Positions 29,906-38,138 of a stretch of DNA of 64,000 nt are shown here, one piece after another; the first letter of the stretch is position 1; every line of letters starts with the position of its first letter. The stretch is from Deinococcus yavapaiensis KR-236 (GTDB lineage: Bacteria; Deinococcota; Deinococci; Deinococcales; Deinococcaceae). The translations under genes were made by a program, and so were the position numbers. The DNA lies in assembly GCF_003217515.1 (NCBI RefSeq), contig NZ_QJSX01000008.1, forward strand, positions 63,929 to 127,928, written 5' to 3'. Below the pieces are notes generated by a model. It was not told the DNA's origin, did no database searches, and was given only the letters and a program-made list of their open reading frames with translations.

Positions 29906-30424
29906 TTGAATCGCCACGGCTTCACGCTCTTGGAACTGCTCCTCGTCATTTCGGTGGTGGGCGTCTTGGCCGCCATTATCGCCACGAATGTCAATCGCCC
30001 GCGTCCCGACTTGTTTGCAGACAGCGTGCGTTCGGCGATGCAGCAGTCTCGCTTCGAGGCGGTGAGGCGCAACCGATTCGTCGTATTCGCCTGGGATGGC
30101 GCTTCGAACGCGTTCGTCGTTCGCGTCAAGAATCCCACGTCCGGCACCAGCACGGTATGTGCCAGCGAATCGAGCGATACGAGTTTGTCCTCGCTCTCGG
30201 CGAGCTCCTTTCCGGGATTGACCGTTACGACGACGTTCAGCGCGGTCTCCAGCTTGAACGGCTTCGTTTGGCAACCTTCCGGATTGCCGGTGACCTGCTC
30301 TACGAGTGGCACCAGTACCACGCTCGCGTCAGGCTCCTTTTCAATGGCACGAAGTGGCACTGACAGCGCGGCTTCGACGCGTACAGTCGTTCTTTCGAGA
30401 GCGGGAGGGGTGACCCGGCAATGA
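29906..30424 (+). CDS. Type IV minor pilin / pseudopilin, GspH-like
   Basis: 172 residues from TTG 29906, chosen because GGAGG lies 5-9 bases upstream and it gives a short basic leader MNRHG followed by FTLLELLLVISVVGVLAAIIA. Prepilin peptidase would cut after Gly5; Glu5 of the mature protein is present. FADSVRSAMQQSRFEAVRRNRFVVF is typical of the GspH/FimT minor-pilin class. ATG 29894 is in frame but would leave the Shine-Dalgarno inside the gene. First gene of a four-gene operon; its TGA overlaps the ATG of the next gene. Confidence 0.9.
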   Translation: MNRHGFTLLELLLVISVVGVLAAIIATNVNRPRPDLFADSVRSAMQQSRFEAVRRNRFVVFAWDGASNAFVVRVKNPTSGTSTVCASESSDTSLSSLSASSFPGLTVTTTFSAVSSLNGFVWQPSGLPVTCSTSGTSTTLASGSFSMARSGTDSAASTRTVVLSRAGGVTRQ

Positions 30425-30822
30425 ACAGGGCACGTCAAAGCGGGTTTACCCTAATCGAGGCTGTGATCGCCTTGTTGATCTTGGGCTTGGGCATCATGTG
30501 GTTGGTGTCGGCGCTCACTTCCTCTTACCAAATCAACGGAAGAGCGAGTGGGAACGAGCGAGCAACGATGCTGGCGCGCACGGAGATGAATTACCAGCGC
30601 GGGCTCACCACGCGAACCTCGGGGACGAGCAGTTGCGCGGCGAGCACGGACTCGACGTTCACGTGCAGCGTGACGATCACACCCTGCACGCTCGACTCCT
30701 CGACAGGAATCGCTACGTGTTCTTCCACCGCGACGTCTCCCACCCTCGATCAAGTGGCCGTGACAGTCACGCGGCCCGGCCGTGGCACCGTCTCTCTGAC
30801 TTCTCTGGTGTTCCGCCAATGA
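30421..30822 (+). CDS. Type IV minor pilin, PilV-like
   Basis: 133 residues. Leader MNRARQSG, then FTLIEAVIALLILGLGIMW with Phe1 and Glu5. The body is Thr/Ser-rich with four cysteines, as in PilV-type minor pilins that prime pilus assembly. Starts within the stop of the preceding gene (ATGA, 4-base overlap) and its own TGA overlaps the next ATG. Confidence 0.88.
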   Translation: MNRARQSGFTLIEAVIALLILGLGIMWLVSALTSSYQINGRASGNERATMLARTEMNYQRGLTTRTSGTSSCAASTDSTFTCSVTITPCTLDSSTGIATCSSTATSPTLDQVAVTVTRPGRGTVSLTSLVFRQ

Positions 30823-31775
30823 TGCGCCGACGCCAAAGTGGAGTTTCACTTCTGGAAGTCTTGATCGTCCTGGCGATCATCGGAGTGGCATTGGGGGTCC
30901 TGGCGGAAGCTTTCGGAAGGTCCAACCGAGACTATGCCGTTCAGCGTCAGCTCAGCGACGCGACCCAAAACGCCGAGGTCGCCTCCGCGCTCCTCATCTA
31001 CGACCTCAAGACGGCGGGTTTCGCGGGTGACGACACGACGGCGTCTGCGGCGAGCATCACGTCGGCCAACGTCGCCACTTATCTCAGCAACGTCATTTCC
31101 TGGCCCTTCACGCCTTACTCGTCCACCGTCACGCCCGACCCCGGTACGCTCAAATTGTCGTCGGTCAATGTGAACACTTTGATCGCCAACAGCGGGCCTT
31201 CGACGTCCGAGTGCGGAGCGACGACGCCCTGCGATGTGCTGACGCTCACGCGGGTGAGCGCCGAGGCTCCCGCGAGCGCCAGCGGATACAAGCTCGAGCA
31301 GATCACCTACACGGTAAAGAACACGAGTAGCACCATGCCTGGCCTGTACCGCCTCTCGCAGAAGTTCGACTGCACGTCCGCGTTCGCTTGCACGGCCGAT
31401 ACGACCTACAACAACGCGACCGCGAACACCACCGCCGAACTCGCCGTGGAAGGCGTCGAAGACTTCCAAGTTTATTTCGTCAGTACCGGCGGGGCTTACA
31501 CCACCACTCCTCCCACGGGCCCTGCCCAAGCTTCGACCGCGAGTCCGACCGTCAACACGACGAGCGCCATCGGCGTGTACCTTCGCGTTCGCGCTCCCAC
31601 GTCGGACGGCTCGGTCACCGATGCTCGAACCTACCCGACCATCGCGCTTCCGACGTCGCAGACGAGCACGACCCTCGGAATCCCGAGCAGGACGTACTCC
31701 GGCACGGATCGGAACTACCGCAGGATCGAAAAGTTGCTCACGGTGTCGACGCTCAACAAACAGTCGGTTCGGTAA
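30819..31775 (+). CDS. Type IV minor pilin, PilW-like
   Basis: 318 residues. MMRRRQSG leader followed by VSLLEVLIVLAIIGVALGVLA; position 1 of the mature helix is Val instead of Phe, Glu5 is kept. LSDATQNAEVASALLIYDLKTAGF is the PilW-class motif with the conserved aromatic/aliphatic patch. The long Thr-rich C-terminal part contains two Cys pairs. Overlaps the PilV-like gene by 4 bases. Confidence 0.88.
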   Translation: MMRRRQSGVSLLEVLIVLAIIGVALGVLAEAFGRSNRDYAVQRQLSDATQNAEVASALLIYDLKTAGFAGDDTTASAASITSANVATYLSNVISWPFTPYSSTVTPDPGTLKLSSVNVNTLIANSGPSTSECGATTPCDVLTLTRVSAEAPASASGYKLEQITYTVKNTSSTMPGLYRLSQKFDCTSAFACTADTTYNNATANTTAELAVEGVEDFQVYFVSTGGAYTTTPPTGPAQASTASPTVNTTSAIGVYLRVRAPTSDGSVTDARTYPTIALPTSQTSTTLGIPSRTYSGTDRNYRRIEKLLTVSTLNKQSVR

Positions 31776-31785
31776 CGAGGTGCAC

Positions 31786-33279
31786 ATGCGAAAGAAAGAC
31801 GGTTTTGTCCTCGTGGTCGCCCTCGTCGTGCTCGGCGCCCTGGCGATGCTCGCGGTCAGCGCGACCTTCCTCAGCACGGCGAACGCCACGACATCAGGAA
31901 ATCTGCAAAGGCAGGCGGCCGTTCGTTTTCAAGCCGAGACAGGAATCGACCTCGCGCTCGCCCGTCTCTCGGCAAACTTCTCGAAGTGGCCCAGTTGGTG
32001 TAGTACTTCGGGCACGAACTGCATCCCCGCGCCGACGGACATGTCGTTCACGGTGTCCATTAAAAACCTAGACTCCACCAACGCTGGAATTTGCGTCGGG
32101 AGTGGCGCGAGCGCGGTCTGCAGTTTCAACACCTTGCCTGTCCTCGTGACGGCGACGAGCACGAGCGGTAACACAGAGTACGTCGCTTCCGTCATCGTGA
32201 AGCCCAACTACTCGAACGAGGTCGACCCCGTCTTCGGTTACGGCCTCGTGACCCAAGGCAGTGTCGACGTCCCGTCGAACTCTATGGTTCAAACCAACAT
32301 CTGGTCAGGCGGTTCCGTCACGGGGGGCGGTTCGCCTTACTTCAAGTACATCGCGTCGACTGACAGCGAGAACTCGGGGCAGCCGTACTGGGGACGGTCC
32401 ACGAACACCACTTGCGGCGTCTTCGATCCCACCACGAGCAACACGGCGGCGAGCACGAAGACCCAGTGCCTCACCAACCAACCCATGCCTACCGTCCCTA
32501 TCCCCTCGTTCACGGGCCAACGCAGCGATCTCATGACCGAGGCTGGCGTGACCCAAGCCAGCAACGGTACTTACAGTGGCTGCACCCACACCCTAAGCGG
32601 TACCGTCAACAACATCAGCAGCGTTGTGGCGAATTTGAGTACCTTGAGCATCAAGAAGGTGATTTGTCTCGCCGCGAACACGACCCTCACCATTCCGAGC
32701 GGCGTCTTCTTGAAGAACACCTACATCATCGGGGACACGACGACGACTGTGAACGTCAATGGCGGCACCGGCCCGCTCGCCACTGGCGAGTCGAACAACC
32801 GTCTTGGCATGAAGATCGTCAGCAATACCGTCAACATCGATCAGTGCAACCAGTCTTCTTGCACGAACGATACCCTCACGGGGATCAACACTTTCGTTGC
32901 CCGCACCAATATGAACTACAAGAAGGCCGCAAGTTCACCGGACCTCGTGTCGCGCACGTTCGTCGTCGTGACGGGCGACAGCGCGAGTCCCTCCACGTAT
33001 CCGGGCAACGTGACCATCAGTGGCGTGTCCGGTCAGACTGTGAACGCCTCGTTCTGGGTCCGCGGCCAAGCGACCCTCAACGGCGCCGGGGGATCGTTGC
33101 AGTTCGTGGGAACGGTCGTGTCGGGCATGATGACCAGTACCGGCGGCTATAGCTCTTCGTCGAACGGGATCAACTTCAACGGCTCGGCAGCGTACGTGCA
33201 GCGTCCCCCGGGCGTTGAAAACGAGCAGATTCCTCGCAACCCCTCCTCCAGCAACCTCACGATCTCTGGACGCAAGTAA
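31786..33279 (+). CDS. PilX-like pilus assembly protein
   Basis: 497 residues. MRKKDG leader then FVLVVALVVLGALAMLAVSATFL: like PilX proteins it has a single N-terminal hydrophobic helix after a basic leader but no Glu5. ATTSGNLQRQAAVRFQAETGIDLALARL is the PilX-type region. The large C-terminal domain (NVTISGVSGQTVNASFWVRGQATLNGAGG) has the beta-helical look of DUF7305-type polymer-like pilus proteins. ATG 31786 lies 11 bases behind the PilW-like stop, with ACGAGG upstream. Last gene of the operon. Confidence 0.82.
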   Translation: MRKKDGFVLVVALVVLGALAMLAVSATFLSTANATTSGNLQRQAAVRFQAETGIDLALARLSANFSKWPSWCSTSGTNCIPAPTDMSFTVSIKNLDSTNAGICVGSGASAVCSFNTLPVLVTATSTSGNTEYVASVIVKPNYSNEVDPVFGYGLVTQGSVDVPSNSMVQTNIWSGGSVTGGGSPYFKYIASTDSENSGQPYWGRSTNTTCGVFDPTTSNTAASTKTQCLTNQPMPTVPIPSFTGQRSDLMTEAGVTQASNGTYSGCTHTLSGTVNNISSVVANLSTLSIKKVICLAANTTLTIPSGVFLKNTYIIGDTTTTVNVNGGTGPLATGESNNRLGMKIVSNTVNIDQCNQSSCTNDTLTGINTFVARTNMNYKKAASSPDLVSRTFVVVTGDSASPSTYPGNVTISGVSGQTVNASFWVRGQATLNGAGGSLQFVGTVVSGMMTSTGGYSSSSNGINFNGSAAYVQRPPGVENEQIPRNPSSSNLTISGRK

Positions 33280-33369
33280 GGCCTGGCCTCGTTTTCGTGC
33301 CAGAAAAGCAGGTTGCCGGAAGCCCGGAGTCGAGTGCGCAAGTCTTGATGTCATAGCCAGAAGTGCAAG

Positions 33370-33402
33370 TGAAGAAGAGCCGACCTAAGGTCGGCTCTTC
33401 TT
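33370..33402. terminator. Bidirectional terminator between convergent pilin operons
   Basis: GAAGAAGAGCCGACC (33370-33384) pairs with GGTCGGCTCTTCTTC (33388-33402), loop TAA, then TTGCCTTTTTG on the plus strand. Confidence 0.85.
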
Positions 33403-33453
33403 CTTGCCTTTTTGCGTGACATCTTTTCGCTTCAAGATTGCCAACGCTCTTGT

Positions 33454-33813
33454 TCAGTGGAAGTCGAAGACGCGTCCTGAAGAGGTGACGACGGAAACGG
33501 CCACAAAACCGGACGAGGTCAAGCTGACCGTACAACTTTGAAGATCTACGTTTGCTGTCGCGACGCTGTATTCTCCCGCGGCGTAGCCCAGTCGGCAGTC
33601 GGTCGACGTGATGGCGACGTTGCTAGGATCGGAGGCCACGTACGCATTGGCGGCTTTGTACACGAGATGCCCGAACGCTTGGGCGCTTCGGTCGGAGGCG
33701 GCCGTCTTGGCTCCTTGAAGCGTGGGCACGAGAATGACTGAGATGATGCCTATGATCGCGATCACAACCAAAAGTTCGATGATCGTGAAGCCAACTGTTT
33801 TGTTGCCTCTCAC
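33454..33813 (-). CDS. Type IV pilin-like protein, second copy
   Basis: 119 residues from GTG 33813, which has AAGGAGG 6 bases upstream. Leader MRGNKTVG, then FTIIELLVVIAIIGIISVILVPTL with Phe1 and Glu5. Shares TLQGAKTAASDRSAQAFGHLVYKAANAYVA with the larger-context pilin at 35344 (LLGARTAAQKRAVQAHSANVYKAVTAVIA), plus a C-terminal Cys pair. Third gene of the pilin-ligase-pilin unit, 61 bases behind the ligase. Confidence 0.9.
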   Translation of the reverse strand: MRGNKTVGFTIIELLVVIAIIGIISVILVPTLQGAKTAASDRSAQAFGHLVYKAANAYVASDPSNVAITSTDCRLGYAAGEYSVATANVDLQSCTVSLTSSGFVAVSVVTSSGRVFDFH

Positions 33814-33873
33814 CACTTCCTCCTTTGTTGTGCGGTGAGCCGGTTTCATCAAGTTCCCGGAGACCGAATCGCA

Positions 33874-35265
33874 TCAGATCGTTTCTGAAAGCGTTCTTTT
33901 TCGAGGTCCAACGGCCGAAGCCAGACCCCACAACGCCCAGAGCGCGCCTTCCGACCAGGGGATCGGAAACCACAACAACATGAATACGCTGTAAGCGGCG
34001 AAAGCGGCCCACACTTCCAGGTTCCGCACGTTCAACAGGGCAAGTACCATCAAGCCTACGAGGATCGCTGCACCGGGCAAGCCGTACATAATCGCGAAGT
34101 CCAAGATCTGGTTGTGCGCCTTCCATCCGATCCAAATACGAGGTCGGACGTGGCCGTCTTGGGTGACGCGGTAGACCATGCCGTCCTTGCGGTAGGCGAA
34201 CTTCTCGTTGAATTCGAAGCGAAGGAACGTTTTGAGCTCCCCGTCCGTCAGTTGATCCGTCCAATGGGAGTAGAATTGGCCTCCACCCCAACCGAAGATA
34301 GGACGTTCCATGACGCCGCGTCCCCCGGCGGTCCAAAGCATCGTTCGAGACGACATACTGCTCGTATCTTGAAGTTGTCTCGTCTCTTTGCCTTGATGCA
34401 TGCGAGAGACGCCCATGCCGAGCAGGAACGTGAGGACCAAGGCGCCGACCTTGACGACTTGCGCGCGCTTCTGGGAATGCATGATCAGGGTAGCGACCGC
34501 CACGAGCCCTATCGCCACCAGGGCTGCCCGATTCCCGGTCAACGCGATGGTGCACGCGATCGGAAGCATGGCGAACAAGGCCCAGCGTTGCCGACTGGCG
34601 AGCGCGGCCGCACATCCGACGACCAGCCACCCGGCGAGGTGTCCTTTTTGGGGAAAGTTGACGATCGGCAAAAGATTGGTTTGCTCTCCCGCGTTCAAGA
34701 AGATCCCGCGGCCCATGACGACTTCCACGATGCCCCCGAGGGCCAAGATGAGAGTCGAGACGATGAGCGCGTTGACACACCTTTGCTTCAGCTTTTCATC
34801 GGCGAGCGCCCGAATGTAAACCAACGTGAAAACGGCGATCAAGCTCAAGACCCAAGAAGCCGAGTCGGTGAAGTCGAAACCGCTGCCTGCGAAGGCGGCT
34901 GCTCGATCCTGAGCCTGCGACGACGAGATGATGACCCACAGGCCCAGTAGCCAAGCCATGAGAACCGGCTTGTGGCTCCAAAGCCAACGGGGAAGTAACA
35001 CGATGTCGCGCAGTTGAGTGGCAGGGCGGGCCAGCAATTCGAAGATGGCGCCCAACAAGCTGCAAAGGATGGCCCACGTGGAGTGGATCGTCACGGAGGT
35101 GGCAAAGTCTCCGCCGTTCGGCGTCAACAACGGATAGAGCAAGATGAAGGCGGGCCAGAGAAAATCTCGGAGCCAGATAAGGCGCGCAGGAAGCGAAACA
35201 TGACGGCGCACGGGAGGAAGTGAAGAGGAAAGTGCGATGCCGACAGGAGAGTGTTCCATGAGCAT
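33874..35265 (-). CDS. O-antigen-ligase-like membrane protein (Wzy_C / O-oligosaccharyltransferase superfamily)
   Basis: 463 residues, 10-12 membrane segments with one large periplasmic loop (about residues 300-390: RTMLWTAGGRGVMERPIFGWGGGQFYSHW...GWKAHNQILDFAIMYGLPG). The ERPIFGWGGG and H-N motif in the loop are features of Wzy_C proteins, which include lipopolysaccharide ligases, polymerases and pilin glycosyltransferases (PilO/TfpO, PglL). Being the only non-pilin gene between two pilin genes, pilin O-glycosylation is the best guess. ATG 35265 follows CAGGGAAC. Confidence 0.82.
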   Translation of the reverse strand: MLMEHSPVGIALSSSLPPVRRHVSLPARLIWLRDFLWPAFILLYPLLTPNGGDFATSVTIHSTWAILCSLLGAIFELLARPATQLRDIVLLPRWLWSHKPVLMAWLLGLWVIISSSQAQDRAAAFAGSGFDFTDSASWVLSLIAVFTLVYIRALADEKLKQRCVNALIVSTLILALGGIVEVVMGRGIFLNAGEQTNLLPIVNFPQKGHLAGWLVVGCAAALASRQRWALFAMLPIACTIALTGNRAALVAIGLVAVATLIMHSQKRAQVVKVGALVLTFLLGMGVSRMHQGKETRQLQDTSSMSSRTMLWTAGGRGVMERPIFGWGGGQFYSHWTDQLTDGELKTFLRFEFNEKFAYRKDGMVYRVTQDGHVRPRIWIGWKAHNQILDFAIMYGLPGAAILVGLMVLALLNVRNLEVWAAFAAYSVFMLLWFPIPWSEGALWALWGLASAVGPRKRTLSETI

Positions 35266-35304
35266 GTTCCCTGGGGGAATAACCCCATTGCAAGAAGAAA
35301 CGAC

Positions 35305-35333
35305 GAGTGCGTCCGCTTTAAGCGGACGCACTC
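35305..35333 (-). terminator. Hairpin between pilA-like gene and ligase gene (partial terminator?)
   Basis: 14-bp perfect stem GAGTGCGTCCGCTT / AAGCGGACGCACTC with a 1-base centre, followed on the minus strand by GTCGTTTCTTCTTG. Because the ligase start is only 40 bases further, it probably works as a leaky terminator that keeps pilin mRNA more abundant than ligase mRNA. Confidence 0.75.
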
Positions 35334-35343
35334 GCTGGCAAGA

Positions 35344-35730
35344 TTACTTACCGTTGACGGACGAGTAGCCAATCGTAGCGTTGGCGACGGTAACGGTGAA
35401 GTCGTTGGATCCGTTCTGAGCGATGGTGCACGTGGAGGTGCCTTGCGGAGCAGCGACCCAGCCGTAGCTGAGCCCGAGGATGCTCGACACGGAGGCCGTG
35501 CAATCGGAAACCGCGCTGACGACGTTGCTCGAGGTCTTCGACACGTCTTCGGCGATCACAGCGGTAACAGCCTTGTAGACGTTGGCGCTGTGCGCCTGGA
35601 CGGCGCGCTTCTGGGCCGCCGTACGGGCGCCGAGAAGGTTGGGAATCAGAACGGCAGCGAGGATGCCGATGATCGCGATGACGATCAGCAGCTCGATCAG
35701 GGTGAAGCCTTGGGTGCGACGGTTCTTCAT
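35344..35730 (-). CDS. Type IV pilin, probable major pilin (PilA-like)
   Basis: 128 residues. Leader MKNRRTQG, then FTLIELLIVIAIIGILAAVLIPNLLGARTAA, the classic N-terminal helix with Phe1 and Glu5. C-terminal domain with two Cys (CTASV...TSTCTIAQ) likely forming the D-loop disulfide. Strong ribosome site (AAAGGAGCAGTC) before ATG 35730 and a hairpin right after the gene suggest high expression, fitting a major subunit. Thr/Ser-rich stretches give possible glycosylation sites for the ligase encoded next. Confidence 0.92.
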   Translation of the reverse strand: MKNRRTQGFTLIELLIVIAIIGILAAVLIPNLLGARTAAQKRAVQAHSANVYKAVTAVIAEDVSKTSSNVVSAVSDCTASVSSILGLSYGWVAAPQGTSTCTIAQNGSNDFTVTVANATIGYSSVNGK

Positions 35731-35831
35731 GACTGCTCCTTTGGCCTCCCCATAAGGATGGATGAGCGGGTGAGGCCGAGTATGGCGATCGCAGCTTCGA
35801 GACGAAGGACTTGTTGCTGCGTGTGAAAAGG

Positions 35832-35883
35832 TTACGAAGATCCTTCTTACAAAACTCTTACAAAGATGAAGATAATGTAAGAA
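35832..35883. promoter_or_regulatory. Cluster of TTACRAAGAT-like repeats upstream of the pilin operon
   Basis: TCTTACAAA occurs at 35845 and again exactly 11 bases later at 35856; an imperfect copy TTACGAAGAT lies at 35832, and an inverted copy TGTAAGAA at 35876-35883. Two direct repeats one helical turn apart are the usual layout of OmpR/PhoB-type response-regulator sites. The region lies between the divergent pilin and cobA-hemD genes. Confidence 0.5.
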
Positions 35884-35985
35884 AGTTCACTTCGCCCCTA
35901 GGGAATCTTAACACCAAAGGAGAGGCGACCATTCGCTTCCGCCAAGAAGGGCGACCTGAAGACACACGTCCCGCTTTTTCGCCGT

Positions 35986-35991
35986 TAATCT
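35986..35991 (+). promoter_or_regulatory. -10 element of a leaderless promoter (cobA-hemD fusion)
   Basis: TAATCT, 7 bases before ATG 35999; no Shine-Dalgarno. Confidence 0.6.
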
Positions 35992-35998
35992 ATCGGTC

Positions 35999-37480
35999 AT
36001 GACTGCTCGCGCCTTCGTGTCTCTCGTTGGGGCTGGTCCCGGCGACCCTGGCCTTTTGACGCTGCGGGGACGCTCGGCGCTCGCTTCGGCAGATGTCGTT
36101 CTCGTGGATTACCTCGCCGCTCCCGAACTTCTCGCGCACGCTCCGCGCGCCGAGGTCATCTACGTTGGCAAGAAAGGCTACTCGCCGTACATCAGCCAGC
36201 AGGACATCAACGCCCTGCTGATAGAAAAAGCCTTGGAAGATGGCGGGAAGCGCGTCGTGCGACTCAAGGGCGGCGACGTCTTCGTGTTCGGACGCGGCGG
36301 CGAGGAAGCGCAAGCGTGCCGAGCGGCGAGCGTGCCGTTCGAAGTCGTGCCAGGCGTGACGAGCGCCATCGCTGCGCCAGCGTACGCCGGAATTCCGGTG
36401 ACTCAGCGTGGCATGGCGAGCAGCTTCGCCGTCATCACGGGCCGTGAGCAAGACGGCGACGCGGACTACGGCAATCTGTCGGGCGTCGACACCCTCATGC
36501 TATTGATGGGCGTGCGCAATCTCGCCGCGGTCGCTCGAAAGCTCGTGGAGGCGGGCCGCGCGCCGAGCACCCCTGCCGCGACCGTTCAATGGGGAACGAC
36601 CGCCCGACAGAAGGTCGCCGCCGGGACCCTCGCTACGATCGCCGACGAGGTCGCGCGCGCAGGCATCGAAGCGCCCGCCGTCACGATCGTCGGCGACGTC
36701 GTACGCTTGCGCGAGGAACTGCGCTGGTTCGACACGTCCGCGCTCTTCGGGCGAAACGTCGTCGTCACGCGGACGCGTGACGGCAACTCCGCGCTCGCCG
36801 ACCTGCTACGCGCGAAGGGCGCGAACGTCGTCGAACTGCCCCTCATCAAATTCGTGCCGACCTCCGACACCATGGCCCTCTACCGCACCCTTTCGCAACT
36901 TCGCTCGTACACGTGGGTGATCCTGACTTCGCAGCAAGGCGTGTCCGAGCTGTTTCGGCACTTGGAGGAGATGGGCCAAGACGCGCGCGCCTTCGGAGAC
37001 GCCCGCGTCGCCGCCGTCGGTCCTGCCACGGCGCGCGCCCTAGAGCGCCACGGCATTCGGCCCGACTTCGTGCCGAGCACGCCGGGCGCCGCCCACCTCG
37101 GGTCCGCGCTGCCCGCCCGGGCGGGCGCGCGCCTGCTGCACCTCGCGTCACACCTCGCCGAGCCGGACCTCGACGAGGCGCTCTTCGCCCGTGGTCTCAC
37201 CGTGGAGCGCGCCGAACTCTACGGCACGGAGCCGAACGAGCCCTCGGACGACGAACTCGCCGCGCTTCAGGCAGCCGACGTCGTGACGCTCGCGTCGGGA
37301 AGCGCGGCGCGCGCGTTCGCCGAGGTCGCCGGAACGAATTTCAAGGTCGCCGTGATGGGACCTCAAACCGAGAAGGCCGCGCGCGAGGTCGGCTTCACGA
37401 AGATCACGTTGGCCCGCGAAGCGAGCTTGGAAGCCCTCGTGGAAGCGGCGGAATCGGCCATGGGGACTATGAAAGGATGA
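35999..37480 (+). CDS. cobA-hemD: Fused uroporphyrinogen-III C-methyltransferase / uroporphyrinogen-III synthase
   Basis: 493-residue bifunctional enzyme. The N-terminal half (1-245) is the SAM-dependent methyltransferase that makes precorrin-2: VGAGPGDPGLLTLRG, VRLKGGDVFVFGRGGEE and GVTSAIAAPAYAGIPVTQRG are the CobA signatures. The C-terminal half (about 255-490) is the HemD fold that closes hydroxymethylbilane to uroporphyrinogen III (VVVTRTRDGNSALADLL; TSQQGV; VGPATARAL; PQTEKAAREVGF). The fusion places the two branch enzymes of heme and siroheme synthesis on one chain. Downstream genes at 37584 and 38135 continue the pathway. Confidence 0.95.
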   Translation: MTARAFVSLVGAGPGDPGLLTLRGRSALASADVVLVDYLAAPELLAHAPRAEVIYVGKKGYSPYISQQDINALLIEKALEDGGKRVVRLKGGDVFVFGRGGEEAQACRAASVPFEVVPGVTSAIAAPAYAGIPVTQRGMASSFAVITGREQDGDADYGNLSGVDTLMLLMGVRNLAAVARKLVEAGRAPSTPAATVQWGTTARQKVAAGTLATIADEVARAGIEAPAVTIVGDVVRLREELRWFDTSALFGRNVVVTRTRDGNSALADLLRAKGANVVELPLIKFVPTSDTMALYRTLSQLRSYTWVILTSQQGVSELFRHLEEMGQDARAFGDARVAAVGPATARALERHGIRPDFVPSTPGAAHLGSALPARAGARLLHLASHLAEPDLDEALFARGLTVERAELYGTEPNEPSDDELAALQAADVVTLASGSAARAFAEVAGTNFKVAVMGPQTEKAAREVGFTKITLAREASLEALVEAAESAMGTMKG

Positions 37481-37570
37481 AAGGAGCGCTTCCCGCTTTT
37501 CGATTCGACGCGCGCCGCCTTCCTCAAGAATTGGGGACGTTCATCCTCTGTTCGGCACGATCGAGGTCGC

Positions 37571-37576
37571 TATACT
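37571..37576 (+). promoter_or_regulatory. -10 element of a leaderless promoter (siroheme dehydrogenase gene)
   Basis: TATACT, 7 bases before the GTG at 37584. Confidence 0.65.
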
Positions 37577-37583
37577 GGCGCTC

Positions 37584-38138
37584 GTGACGTTGTTCCCGGT
37601 CTTTCTCGACCTTTCAGGAAAACGTGGACTCGTGGTCGGCGCTGGACACGTGGGGCTGCGAAGAGCTCGCGGACTGCTCGAAGCGGGCGCCCGCGTGACC
37701 GTCGTCTCACCACAGGCGCATCCGGAGGTGCGGGCGCTCGACCTTGAACTCGTCGAGCGGGCCTTCGTGCCGAGCGATCTCGAAGGAGTGGCGCTCGCGT
37801 TCGCCTGCACGAACGACGAGGACGTGAACGACGCCGTGTTGCGCGAAGCCGAGGCGCGCGGCCTCTGGGCCTCGTCGGCTTCCCGTCCCGAGCGGGCGTC
37901 GATGCGTCTTGGCGCGACCTTGCGAAGCGGCGACCTGCTCGTCGCCATTCAGACGGGCGCGGACTTGCCCTACCTTTCGCAGGCCTTGCGCGACAAGCTT
38001 TCCGCCGCCCTCCCAAGCGACCTGCCGATCGCCGCTTGGTCCGAGCGCCGCGCGCAGGCCCTCACGCTGCCCGAGCCCGCCCGCTCGGACGTTCTCGCGT
38101 CCTTGAAAGACGAGATTCGAAAGGCGGTGGGCGCGTGA
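37584..38138 (+). CDS. Precorrin-2 dehydrogenase / sirohydrochlorin ferrochelatase (CysG N-domain type)
   Basis: 184 residues. VFLDLSGKRGLVVGAGHVGLRRARGLLEAGARVTVVSP is the NAD-binding Rossmann fold of the Met8/CysG-N family; the C-terminal SGDLLVAIQTGADLPYLSQALRDKL matches the dimerisation/chelatase part. Converts the precorrin-2 made by the upstream fusion to sirohydrochlorin and probably siroheme. GTG start follows a TATACT promoter; its stop overlaps the GTG of hemA (GTGA). Confidence 0.92.
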   Translation: MTLFPVFLDLSGKRGLVVGAGHVGLRRARGLLEAGARVTVVSPQAHPEVRALDLELVERAFVPSDLEGVALAFACTNDEDVNDAVLREAEARGLWASSASRPERASMRLGATLRSGDLLVAIQTGADLPYLSQALRDKLSAALPSDLPIAAWSERRAQALTLPEPARSDVLASLKDEIRKAVGA

